Assembly: GCA_003554945.1 (NCBI GenBank)
Contig: PWHN01000083.1
Location: forward strand, 1-64,000
Direction: 5' to 3'
DNA: 64,000 nt
Origin: a bacterium
GTDB taxonomy: Bacteria; T1Sed10-126
Positions 1 through 8,480 of this stretch are shown piece by piece (positions within the stretch are counted from its first letter, which is position 1; every line of letters begins with the position of its first letter). A program made the position numbers and the translations under genes. Under the pieces are notes generated by a model. It made no database searches and was not told the origin of the DNA. It saw only the letters and a list, made by a program, of their open reading frames with translations.

Positions 1-43
1 AAAAGTGTGCTCGGTTTCAACCTCGCCAAAAGTTCGTGACTCT

Positions 44-652
44 TCAAACATTGTTTTCCTCTATCAATGAAATAGTCCGCCGCACCCCTACCTCCATGTC
101 GTTAACCATACTGTCCACCTTCGTTTTCAGCAGGTAGTGTAAAAATAGCGCCACAATCCCAACGCTTAAACCGGCTGCGGTGGTCACCAGGGCAGTGTAT
201 ATTCCGCCGGCCAACAGATTGGGATCACCGACTCCGGCCTCGGCGATAATCTGAAATGTCTCGATCATCCCCGCTACCGTACCCAGCAGACCAAGCAGCG
301 GTGAGACCTGGGCAATGAAGTCTATCGTTGGTAAAAACTGTTTTAACCTTAACATTATTTCCTGCCCGGCGTTTTTCATCGCTTCTTCTACCTTATCTGG
401 GCCTGGCGTCTCAACGGAGAGCCCCACTTCTACCATCTCGGCCAGCACACCCGGATAGTTTCGGGCCTTCTCCCGGGCCTCTTCAAAAGCACCCTCGGCC
501 AGGGGGTCTTCGATTGTCTCCCAGAACTCGTCAAAAGGAGTGTGATTCTTGTAAAAAAATAAAAACCGCTCCACTGCAAATGCTACCACCAGTATGGAAC
601 AGAGTCCAATCGGGATCATCAAAATTCCGCCTTCTAAAAGTAGCGAAAACAT
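44..652 (-). CDS. MotA/TolQ/ExbB proton channel family protein
   Basis: 202 aa; N-terminal TM segment and ExbB-like FIAQVSPLLGLLGTVAGMIETFQIIAEAGVGDPNLLAGGIYTALVTTAAGLSVGIVAL region; RBS-like GGAGG upstream on minus strand. Confidence 0.9.
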   Translation of the reverse strand: MFSLLLEGGILMIPIGLCSILVVAFAVERFLFFYKNHTPFDEFWETIEDPLAEGAFEEAREKARNYPGVLAEMVEVGLSVETPGPDKVEEAMKNAGQEIMLRLKQFLPTIDFIAQVSPLLGLLGTVAGMIETFQIIAEAGVGDPNLLAGGIYTALVTTAAGLSVGIVALFLHYLLKTKVDSMVNDMEVGVRRTISLIEENNV

Positions 653-667
653 CGCTCCACCTCCAAG

Positions 668-748
668 GTTAGTTTACTAGTTGGCTAGTTTGCTAGTTGG
701 CTAGTTTGCTAGTTTGCTAGTTGGCTAGTTTGTTAGTTGGCTAGTTTA
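668..748. repeat. Degenerate 8-bp tandem repeat (CTAGTTKG)n
   Basis: tagtttactagttggctagtttgctagttggctagtttgctag... about 9-10 units, directly upstream of the ExbB-like gene. Confidence 0.85.
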
Positions 749-892
749 TCAGTATTTTTCACAATTATTCTGCCGCTTCAGCTTGATCTAATTCCTCTCC
801 CCTCGCTCTTGATTTAATTCCTCTCCCCTCCGAGGTAGAGAACACAGGTGAGAAGGGAAGTTGCTTTTGAACTTGATTTTGATCTCCCGAAC

Positions 893-920
893 GTCATTCC
901 GGCCCACGAGCCGGAATCCA
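893..920 (+). repeat. Interspersed palindrome GTCATTCCGGC-N-GCCGGAATCCA
   Basis: Same GTCATT..AATCCA frame recurs with varying stems at about 11 places in the window. Confidence 0.8.
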
Positions 921-1035
921 TCTTGAACTTGATCTTGATTTTCGCTCAATCCCCCACTCCCCCGCTCTCCCTTCCTCCCGCTCTTACGAACTTTCGCTTC
1001 TCGCACGCTCTCTACTTATAATCGTCCATTCACCC

Positions 1036-2178
1036 TTACTTGTTAAGACGATAACGATTAAAATAAAGCACAACCACAGCAACCAGGGCCACAGCGGCCA
1101 GACCCCAGAACATACCCAGCAAGCCGACGTAGTCGGCCAGCACTCCAGCCATCCCCGCCCCCAGGCTACCAATCGTGTAGTTAGTAAAAAAAGCCACCCC
1201 GTATAACCGGCCGTGCGAACTCACCCCTCCAAACTCCGCCAGGAAACTGTTCACCACCGGCTGGGTCGAGTAATAAACAATTGACCAGAAGATCAGACCG
1301 GCGGCAAAAAACCAGTGGGAGAGCAGGGGCAACAGCAGCAGACTGACCGAATAAAGCACTACCTGGCCGAGATAAAGGGGCCAGAAACGTTTACCGTCGC
1401 CTAAATATCCCCCCAAAAACTGACCGGCAATACCAAAAATTAGGACAAAAGTTGTCACGCCACCAACCGCCGCCAGGTCCATCCCCTCCCAGACCTCGCC
1501 GATACTGTGGGGGATATAAGTTACCACTCCCCGATAGATGAAACCCGTGATACTGTGAGCCAGCAGTAAAACCCACAATTGCTCCCACGGCGGCAATTTT
1601 CCTTTCTTGCGATTAATTCTGGCCTGGGCCGGTGATTCAGGTATAAATAAGAGCAGGAAAAGAGCCAGCGCCGCAAAACCAGCCCCCATCAAAAAGGCGG
1701 CACGCCAGCTATATAACGAGGCGACTGCTCCAGCCAGAGCCGGTGTTACGGCTATCATGAAGTTACCACCGCTGCCGTGCCAGGCAAGAGCCTTACTCTG
1801 TTTGCCCTGGAATGAACCGGCGATCACAGCCAGCGCCAGCGGATGATGCATCCCCCCGGCAAATCCGGCCAGCAGCCAGCCTAATACAAACATCAACGGA
1901 TGGACGGAAAAACCCATTAGAAGGGCCCCGCCAACAATCGCAAGTAGCATCGATAAAAGCAGCAGCTTGCGACTTACTACGTCAGCTAACCAGCCGGTCG
2001 GCAAAGAAGTTATTCCGAACAGGGCAAATCCGGCCGTCCCCACCCAGCCGGCAAAACTCAAGCTCCAGCCAAACTCCGCCCGCACAGCATTTAACACTAC
2101 CGGATAAATTATCACCACTGCGTGCACCGTTCCATGCACAAAACTCAGGGTGAGCAGTCTTAGTCTTTTGATAGACAT
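1036..2178 (-). CDS. MFS transporter
   Basis: 380 aa, about 12 hydrophobic segments, MFS-like WLADVVSRK motif. Confidence 0.85.
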   Translation of the reverse strand: MSIKRLRLLTLSFVHGTVHAVVIIYPVVLNAVRAEFGWSLSFAGWVGTAGFALFGITSLPTGWLADVVSRKLLLLSMLLAIVGGALLMGFSVHPLMFVLGWLLAGFAGGMHHPLALAVIAGSFQGKQSKALAWHGSGGNFMIAVTPALAGAVASLYSWRAAFLMGAGFAALALFLLLFIPESPAQARINRKKGKLPPWEQLWVLLLAHSITGFIYRGVVTYIPHSIGEVWEGMDLAAVGGVTTFVLIFGIAGQFLGGYLGDGKRFWPLYLGQVVLYSVSLLLLPLLSHWFFAAGLIFWSIVYYSTQPVVNSFLAEFGGVSSHGRLYGVAFFTNYTIGSLGAGMAGVLADYVGLLGMFWGLAAVALVAVVVLYFNRYRLNK

Positions 2179-2220
2179 CGTGTAACCGTTTATCTCTTAG
2201 TCCAGCAATTTTTGGTTACC

Positions 2221-2352
2221 GGGGGATAATCACTCTTTTCCCGCGGATTTATACGTTTCCATGGCCCTGGAGGGGCCGAGTATGGAAACGTATACCTCGG
2301 AGTCTCGCCGGATGCGAGAGGAGAATGAGCCGGAAAAGGGTGATTGTCCCCC
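2221..2352 (+). ncRNA. Putative structured element, three-way junction family, copy X
   Basis: Outer stem GGGGGATAATCACTCTTTTCC/GGAAAAGGGTGATTGTCCCCC (21 bp incl. 2 G.U); P1 TATACGTTTCCAT/ATGGAAACGTATA; P2 TCTCGC/GCGAGA; junction motifs GGATT, CCTCGGA, GAGAATGA shared with two other copies. Confidence 0.65.
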
Positions 2353-2406
2353 TCTATCGCGCTGGTGTCTAATGCGGCATCAACTACCAGAAAAAGAGTC
2401 ATTGGG

Positions 2407-3462
2407 CTACTCGTCCAGGTGGGGCTCGGGTTCAAATACGGGGTTGGCGTGTTCGCTCAACAGTAGCTGTTCGTCCAGCGGATTGCGCAACTCAACCACG
2501 CGCGGGTCCCGTTCCCGGTAATCGTCGTCTCGCTCCGGCGGCTCCGGTAGCTCCGCATCACCGAGACAGTAATCCCAGTGGTCACACTTAATTTCCGATC
2601 CATTTTTTTTCTGAAAGTGACACCACTTGAATTGCTCGTTGCGGGGGTAGTTTTCAACGTCTTCGGAGACGGTAAGCTCACGCACACGCTCGAGCATCAA
2701 GTGTACCGATTCGATTGTCCCAGGGTCAATTTCCTTGAAGACAAACGCGGTCGAACTCTGCGGCGGCTCAGCAAGAAAATGTATCCCAGCTACCTCGGGC
2801 ACCTGGCCGAACGCCTGGTAATATAGCCAGCCATAGACGTCGAGCTGGCGCCCGTAGTCGACGCTTAACGGCGACGAAGAGTTAAAAGGACTCTTACCCG
2901 TCTTGTAGTCAATTATAGCCGTGCGCTCAAACCAGAGCGGATGTTTCTCAAATATTGCGTCAACACCACCGCCGAATAGCCAATTACCGTCAGCGTCGGT
3001 CACCCGCACAGTCAGTTCGTTAGCGTCCGGACTCGACCTATCCCAGGCTTCCTCGTCGGATAGCTTTGTCCGCCGCTTGAGCTGATGAAACCGGCGTAGA
3101 AAAGCGTTCACGTAATTCTGAAACTGCAGCTTCAATTTGTCAGCGTTACGCTTCATTTCCTCTTCAAACTTCCCGGGCAACCCCTCCTGCCAGAGCTCGC
3201 GCGCTTTCTTATTTATCCGCTCGTTAAGGACATTTTTCGCCTTCTTTCCCCCGCCGGCAACCGGCGGCCCCGGGTCGCGGTTGAACTCTTCCACCACCGC
3301 ATGCACAAAAGTTCCTTTTTTCATCGCATAACTGGGCGGCGGCTTCAGCCCTTCAATATACTCGTAAGCCCACATCCGCGGACAACTGTAAAACTTGTTT
3401 ATCTGCGAAGCTGAAAATACCCTCAGCTCGTCTTCTTCCGTCTTAATTTCATCCATCATCAC
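2407..3462 (-). CDS. PD-(D/E)XK nuclease superfamily protein (RecB/Cas4-like)
   Basis: 351 aa; SASQINKFYSCPRMWAYEY, GTFVHAVVEEF, IIDYKTGK, C-terminal Cys cluster KWCHFQ..KCDHWDYC. Confidence 0.85.
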   Translation of the reverse strand: MMMDEIKTEEDELRVFSASQINKFYSCPRMWAYEYIEGLKPPPSYAMKKGTFVHAVVEEFNRDPGPPVAGGGKKAKNVLNERINKKARELWQEGLPGKFEEEMKRNADKLKLQFQNYVNAFLRRFHQLKRRTKLSDEEAWDRSSPDANELTVRVTDADGNWLFGGGVDAIFEKHPLWFERTAIIDYKTGKSPFNSSSPLSVDYGRQLDVYGWLYYQAFGQVPEVAGIHFLAEPPQSSTAFVFKEIDPGTIESVHLMLERVRELTVSEDVENYPRNEQFKWCHFQKKNGSEIKCDHWDYCLGDAELPEPPERDDDYRERDPRVVELRNPLDEQLLLSEHANPVFEPEPHLDE

Positions 3463-3480
3463 TATCGGCTCCTTTTATTT

Positions 3481-3693
3481 GGCTCTGTAGAAAACCTTAT
3501 AATTTACCTTTTAACTTCGACAGAAGGTTTTGGCCCCTTCGTATACGGATTTATAGAAATTAGTAGCCCCGGATGGGCTGATTACTAATTTCTATACCTC
3601 GAACCCAGCCGGTTCATCATAAAAAACCAGCTGGGGAGAATGAGTAGCGAAAGGGTCCAAAACTACACTCCGCTTGGGGATCTCTACAAAGCT
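3481..3693 (+). ncRNA. Putative structured element, three-way junction family, copy Y (core 3527-3663)
   Basis: P1 TATAGAAATTAGTA/TACTAATTTCTATA (14 bp perfect), P2 CCCAGC-GGTT/AACC-GCTGGG, junctions GGATT, CCTCGAA, GAGAATGA; outer ends RGCTYTGTAGA inverted; flanked by TTTTATTT direct repeats (3473-3480, 3694-3701). Confidence 0.65.
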
Positions 3694-3774
3694 TTTTATT
3701 TATAAATCTCACGTTTCTCAACCTTTGATCAGAATAATATTTTCTTCCCATCCCCCTACCTTGCACCTTAGCAC

Positions 3775-4145
3775 CTTTTTGCTCTCCGCTTTTGATCTTG
3801 ACCTCCCGCCGTCATTCCGGCCCCCGAGCCGGAATCCATCTTGAACTTGATCTTGATTTTCGCTCTTTCGCTTCTCACCCATCGTCCTTGACCATAATTT
3901 ACACGCTCTTTTGCTTCTCGCTTCTCTCACGCTCGCTTCTCGCCCTATGCCCCATCGTCCTTGACCTTGATTTACCCGAACTTGCGCCCGCTCACCCGCT
4001 CGCAAGTTCGCCCCTTCGCTCCTGGGCGTTTCCCTCCCTTGACTTTGACTAAAGCTCGTCATTCCGGCCTCCGAGCCGGAATCCAGTGACTTTGACCTTG
4101 ATTTTCGGTCTTTCACCTGCTCGCAAGCTCGCCTCTTCGAGAAAC
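3775..4145. repeat. Degenerate word tract (CTTGATTTTCGCTC / GCTCGCAAGCTCGCC type) containing two GTCATT..AATCCA palindromes
   Basis: Recurring words ACTTGATCTTGATTTTCGC, CTTCTCGCTTCTC, CGCTCCTGGGCGTT; palindromes at 3811-3838 and 4058-4085. Confidence 0.7.
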
Positions 4146-4227
4146 ACCCCTTGCCTTTTAATTATACTCTCTCTACAATTAAACGTGAACCGCTTCAACT
4201 CCAAAACTCGCTAAAGGAGCCAAAAAA

Positions 4228-5445
4228 ATGAAATTATCCGGTAAACTCCTTCTTCTCTTATCCCTTCTTATCCTGACCGGCTTCGCCTGTTTCAACACCA
4301 ATGCCCACTCCAACGACGTCAACCTACCCGACCGTCTAAACCGTTTCGGCCTCGACTTGACCCGCCAGCTTAACGAGGAAACTGAGGACAATCTCTTTCT
4401 CTCCGCCCCCAGCGTCAGTTTCGCTCTCTCCCTGGCCGCCCACGGCGCCGAAGACAAGACCCGGACCGAAATTGCCCAACTGCTTAACGTTGAAGATTTA
4501 CCCGAAACAGAATTTAACCAGCTCTCCCGCGAGCTGCTTGATTCTCTGCTCGCAGCCGACACCGGCGTCGAGCTGCACGTCGCCAACTCTCTCTGGCTCC
4601 AGGAAAATTTTCCTTTCCTTGAAAACTACGTCGAACGCTCACAAGAGTTCTATGACGCCAAGGTTGAAACCGCCGACTTCTTGGACCCCGAAACGGCCCG
4701 CCGCATAAACGACTGGGTCCGCCGCCAGACGCAGGACAAGATAGAAAAGATAGCCGACGAGGATGCTATCCGCGAGCTGATTGCCATGCTCTTCAACGCC
4801 ATCTACTTCGACGGTCAGTGGACAGAGGAATTCGATCCCGACCTGACTCAACCGGAACCTTTTTACCCCGCTGATGCTGACCCCGACACGGTGCCGACCA
4901 TGCAACGCGAGGATGACTTTGCCTACCTCGATAAGGAAGACTTCCAGGCCGTCTCCCTGCCTTACGGCGAGGGCCGTTTCAGTATGGACCTTTACCTGCC
5001 GGACGCCGACACACCGGCAGAGCAATTTGTCAAATCAATAACTTACGAGAAACTTCAAACCTGGCAGGAAGATATGCGCGAACAGGAAGTTGAAGTCAAA
5101 CTTCCCCACTTTGAGATAGAATACGAAAAAGAACTGCGGGAGATTTTGAGAGAAATGGGTATGCGCCAGGCTTTTGAACGCTACGACGCCAACTTTGGCC
5201 GCATGGTCGATTTAGAGGAGCTGACCGAAAACGTCTTCATCGACTTTGTCAAACATAAAAGCTACGTCGAGGTCGACGAACGGGGCACCGAAGCAGCCGC
5301 CGTCACCGGAATCGGCGTCGGCGTCACCGCCGTCCAACCCGAGCCGCCAACCATCCACTTCGACCGCCCCTTCTTCTTCCTCATCCGCGACCACCAAACC
5401 GGCCTCCACCTCTTCACCGGCCTCGTCACGGACCCCACCCAATAA
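4228..5445 (+). CDS. Serpin (serine protease inhibitor), putative lipoprotein
   Basis: 405 aa; signal peptide with LTGFAC; NSLWLQ, NAIYFDGQW, hinge VDERGTEAAAVTG, DRPFFFLIRD; AAAGGAG RBS. Confidence 0.93.
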   Translation: MKLSGKLLLLLSLLILTGFACFNTNAHSNDVNLPDRLNRFGLDLTRQLNEETEDNLFLSAPSVSFALSLAAHGAEDKTRTEIAQLLNVEDLPETEFNQLSRELLDSLLAADTGVELHVANSLWLQENFPFLENYVERSQEFYDAKVETADFLDPETARRINDWVRRQTQDKIEKIADEDAIRELIAMLFNAIYFDGQWTEEFDPDLTQPEPFYPADADPDTVPTMQREDDFAYLDKEDFQAVSLPYGEGRFSMDLYLPDADTPAEQFVKSITYEKLQTWQEDMREQEVEVKLPHFEIEYEKELREILREMGMRQAFERYDANFGRMVDLEELTENVFIDFVKHKSYVEVDERGTEAAAVTGIGVGVTAVQPEPPTIHFDRPFFFLIRDHQTGLHLFTGLVTDPTQ

Positions 5446-5504
5446 TCATCATCGTATTCTTCCCCAGGCGTACCTGCCTCTACCACTAACTCCTTGCTCT
5501 TCAT

Positions 5505-5935
5505 TTGATTCCATTCCCCCGCTCTCCCTTTCTCCCGCTCTTACGAACTTTCGCTCCTCGCAATCCCCCGCTCGCCTCTTCGCTCCTTAGCGTTCCCCGC
5601 TTTTGATCTTGATCTCCCCGAACTTTCGCCTGTTCGCATGCTCTCATGCTCGCCTCTTCATGCACTTTCGCCTCTTCGAGCACTCCCGCTCCTCGCCAAT
5701 CCGCGTTCACCTGCGTTAATCTGCGTGCCCACCGCTTTTGATCTTGACCTCCCGCACGTCATTCCGGCCGACGAGCCGGAATCCATCTTAACGATTTACG
5801 ATCTACAATGCTTTTCGACCTTCCTTCATGCCTTTGCGCCTTTGCGTTTTCCGCCCTTGACCTTGATTTACACAAACTTGCGCCTATTCGCCCCCTCTCA
5901 CGCTCGCACGCTCGCCTCTTTGCAATATCGCCCCA
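5505..5935. repeat. Degenerate word tract with GTCATT..AATCCA palindrome (5758-5785)
   Basis: TTTCGCCTGTTCGCATGCTCTCATGCTCGCCTCTTC, TTTTGATCTTGACCTCCC etc. Confidence 0.65.
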
Positions 5936-6036
5936 TCGCCACCTACGTCCACTGGTAGAGAGAAAAAATTAGAAAATCCTCCGACAATGCGTTAAACTTA
6001 CTATAGAGCTTTAGAATTTTAAGAAGGGGGTTTATC

Positions 6037-6249
6037 ATGATCACTTCTGAAGTAACAAAACGGCTCGAAGCAATCGAAAATGAGTTAAAAATGATCCGGA
6101 AAGCCTTTACGCCTCAGGGTTCAATAAAAGAACTGGCGGGAAGCTGGAGCGATTACGAGGGGACTAATGGAGAAGATCTGGAAACCCTGAAGAATGAAAT
6201 TTATGAAAATCGCCAAGAATCGTCACAACGATTCAACATAGAACAATGA
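6037..6249 (+). CDS. VapB-like antitoxin
   Basis: 70 aa; overlaps downstream PIN-domain ORF (ATGA); RBS aagaaggggg. Confidence 0.7.
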   Translation: MITSEVTKRLEAIENELKMIRKAFTPQGSIKELAGSWSDYEGTNGEDLETLKNEIYENRQESSQRFNIEQ

Positions 6250-6644
6250 TTGTAATTGATACTGATGTGGTCATTGATTTCCTTCGCGGAGATAAAGCGG
6301 TTGTAGACTATGTTGAAAAGATTGAAAAGGAGTTAGCCATTACTTCTATCACTTTATCTGAATTATATTACGGGGCTTCTAAGGCACAACAGATGGGCAA
6401 ACATAGAAAACAGATCGGTTCTTTAATAGAGTTTGTCAGAGTTCTTCATACCAGTCATGAAAGCTCCCGTATTTTTGGTGAAACAAAAGCCAAACTTGAA
6501 AACCAGGGAAAAATCGTGGATGATATGGATTTATTGATTGCCTCTATAGTAGAGGCTTATGAATATCAGTTTGTTACCGGTAATATATCACATTTTGAGC
6601 GGATTGATGGACTTGAGGCTTATTCTATAGGACAGGTGATTTAG
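6246..6644 (+). CDS. PIN-domain toxin, VapC-like
   Basis: MIVIDTDVVIDFLRGD... ITLSELYYGA ... DDMDLLIASIV: PIN acidic residues in order. Confidence 0.9.
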   Translation: MIVIDTDVVIDFLRGDKAVVDYVEKIEKELAITSITLSELYYGASKAQQMGKHRKQIGSLIEFVRVLHTSHESSRIFGETKAKLENQGKIVDDMDLLIASIVEAYEYQFVTGNISHFERIDGLEAYSIGQVI

Positions 6645-6866
6645 TCTCCCCTATCACGGTAATCAAGTGTAGTTATCATTTCTCCCTCTTAGCCAGCCAC
6701 TCTTTGAATTAACGATATCTCGTTGATGTATCTTTTCGCCTCTGCTCTCCTTCACAATCCCCGCCCTTGCCCTTGATTTTCCCGAACTTTCGCCTGTTCG
6801 CAGGTTCGCAAGCTCGCCTGTTCACGCTCCGCGCCCAGCGCCCTGCTCCCCGCGCCCCCCGTACAT

Positions 6867-6914
6867 AAAAAAAGTGGGGAGGGTCGGCCGTAAGAACTGA
6901 CCGACCCTCCTCAC
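6867..6914 (-). terminator. Rho-independent terminator
   Basis: Minus strand GTGAGGAGGGTCGG-loop-CCGACCCTCCCCAC followed by TTTTTTT. Confidence 0.85.
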
Positions 6915-7032
6915 TGTGGGTGGGACTTCTATGTGAATTGTAAGCCCCATTAAAGGTCGCCCGCTTACTTGTCCGTGGAGCGACCCCGGTTCCCGGGCCT
7001 TTCAGCCGTTAGGCCTACCGAGCCCAGGAACC
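6867..7032 (-). ncRNA. ssrS: Probable 6S RNA
   Basis: Minus strand GGTTCCTGGGCTCGGTAGGCC..AAAGGCCCGGGAACC..GGTCGCTCCACGGACAAGTAAGCGGGCGACCTTTAATGGGGCTTACAATTCACATAGAAGTCCCACC, resembling Firmicutes-type 6S from memory; ends in a strong intrinsic terminator. Confidence 0.55.
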
Positions 7033-7039
7033 TTAACTT

Positions 7040-7219
7040 GTAACTGTTACCTTATTCCCTCTCCCCCTAAAGGAAGAGGGTCACATGTGCCTTTTCCCTT
7101 ATCCCCTCTCCCCTGGAGGGAGAGGGTCAGGGTGAGGGGGAAAACGGTTTTGACAACCGCCTTCCACCCCCCTTTGTGTTTCCCCCCGTCAAGGGGGGGA
7201 ATATTAAGAAAACAGTTAC
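7040..7219. mobile_element. MITE-like palindromic element
   Basis: Ends GTAACTGTT/AACAGTTAC; flanks CTTAACTT and CTTAACTC; internal CCCCTCTCCCCTGGAGGGAGAGGG and CACCCCCCTTTGTRTTTCCCCCCGTCAAGGGGG shared with 55534-55636. Confidence 0.55.
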
Positions 7220-7230
7220 CTTAACTCAGC

Positions 7231-8301
7231 TTAGAAGCTGACCGAAAGCTCACCAACGATGCCATCAAATTTATCGGCATATTCCCCAGCATCATCGTCT
7301 ACATCCTGGTCAACGTATTCAAGCTTGGCCAGCGTGTTCGGCGACAGCTCGTGACCTACGCCAATCTGGAGGCGCTCGACGTCACCGTCATCATCGTCAT
7401 CGGGCTCGAGGTTAACCTCACTCCAGCGCAGAGCCAGGTGACTGGCCGGCGTCAGGTCGTAACGACCTTCAACGGTGAAATACTCTCTCTCAAATTCATC
7501 TCCATCATCAGTTTCAATCACACCGTAATTAGCATAGAGTTCAGCCGGCTGACCAACCTCGGCAAGGTCATAGGTCAGGTCCAACTGCCAGGCATCAACT
7601 TCATTGGCGGAGTCCCCGGGAGCTAGATCACCGTCAAGATAATATCCCTCGGATGCGTAATCACTCAATCCAAAGTTGGATTCCGCATCTGTGTCATGGT
7701 CAACGGTGTGGTAAGAAGCAGCGGCACTAAGTCCGGGCATAAGCTCGCCCCAAACTTTAGCGGTCAGCGCCATATCACGGTCGTCGTCAAAATCGGCGCC
7801 TTCGGTTCCGTTGGTAGCAGCCAGACTCCAGGCGGCGCCCATGTACTGACCGGAAAGCTCAAGACCGGTCTGGACAGCCGTCGGGTCAACAACCGCGTTA
7901 CCGATCAGGTTGTTGGCCTGAACGTCAGCGTTGTTAGAACCACGCTGGCGCTGGTTACCAAAGTTGAGTTCAAACTGACCAACCTTGAGGTCGGTCATCG
8001 GCACCAGTTCTGAATGGGTCAGATAAGCCTCGTAGATGTCTACGGTATCGCTGGCACCTTTTGCCTGAACTTCAGCAAAAGCATCAACTCCGGCGGCAAC
8101 GTCGCCGTATACCTGCAGGTTAAGCAGGGCGTCGTTGAAGCCCATCTCCTGGTCAACGTCATCCCAATCGGGATCTTCTTCGCCTTCTACATCCTGAAAG
8201 CGACCGGTGACCTGCCCTTCAAAATCTATCTGAGCCGCGGCGGGCAGAGCAAGGCCGACAGCCAGAAGTGCAACTATACTAAATGTAGCTAATTTCTTCA
8301 T
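7231..8301 (-). CDS. Porin-like outer-membrane protein
   Basis: Signal peptide MKKLATFSIVALLAVGLALPAAAQ; acidic beta-strand pattern, terminal ...GELSVSF; RBS GGAGGAA before MKK (ORF track start is upstream). Confidence 0.75.
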   Translation of the reverse strand: MKKLATFSIVALLAVGLALPAAAQIDFEGQVTGRFQDVEGEEDPDWDDVDQEMGFNDALLNLQVYGDVAAGVDAFAEVQAKGASDTVDIYEAYLTHSELVPMTDLKVGQFELNFGNQRQRGSNNADVQANNLIGNAVVDPTAVQTGLELSGQYMGAAWSLAATNGTEGADFDDDRDMALTAKVWGELMPGLSAAASYHTVDHDTDAESNFGLSDYASEGYYLDGDLAPGDSANEVDAWQLDLTYDLAEVGQPAELYANYGVIETDDGDEFEREYFTVEGRYDLTPASHLALRWSEVNLEPDDDDDGDVERLQIGVGHELSPNTLAKLEYVDQDVDDDAGEYADKFDGIVGELSVSF

Positions 8302-8360
8302 AGTAACATTCCTCCTTTTTAGGTAGAACTTCAAACAGAAAAGATTTGCTTGAAGCCGCG

Positions 8361-8480
8361 GTTTCACTGTCGTCCCTACCCCACAGTGACTTCCGTATCA
8401 CTGGGCGGGCGCCCGGGTGTTTATTGGAGGAATGTGCTCACCACCTTTCCACCTGGTTTTGGGCCTGCGACAGCGAAACC
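8361..8480 (-). promoter_or_regulatory. Structured 5' leader of the porin gene (putative cis-regulatory RNA)
   Basis: Minus strand closing stem GGTTTCGCTGTCG/CGACAGTGAAACC (one G.U), internal CAGTGA-TACGGAAG-TCACTG hairpin and others. Confidence 0.45.

Noticed and set aside
788-1006. ORFs in word tracts (788-1006, 3718-4116, 3792-4052, 5501-5710, 5638-5958)
   Set aside because: Low-complexity word repeats that happen to stay open; repeated peptides like RKSGRKGERG and NQDQVQDGFRLGGRND derive from repeat DNA.
2261-2521. 86-aa plus-strand ORF over copy X
   Set aside because: Overlaps a strongly paired element and the nuclease 3' end; no protein-like features.
2407-3462. Cas4 of a CRISPR system
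   Set aside because: Cas4-like cysteines and PD-(D/E)XK core, but no CRISPR array or other cas genes in the window; RecB-family call is safer.
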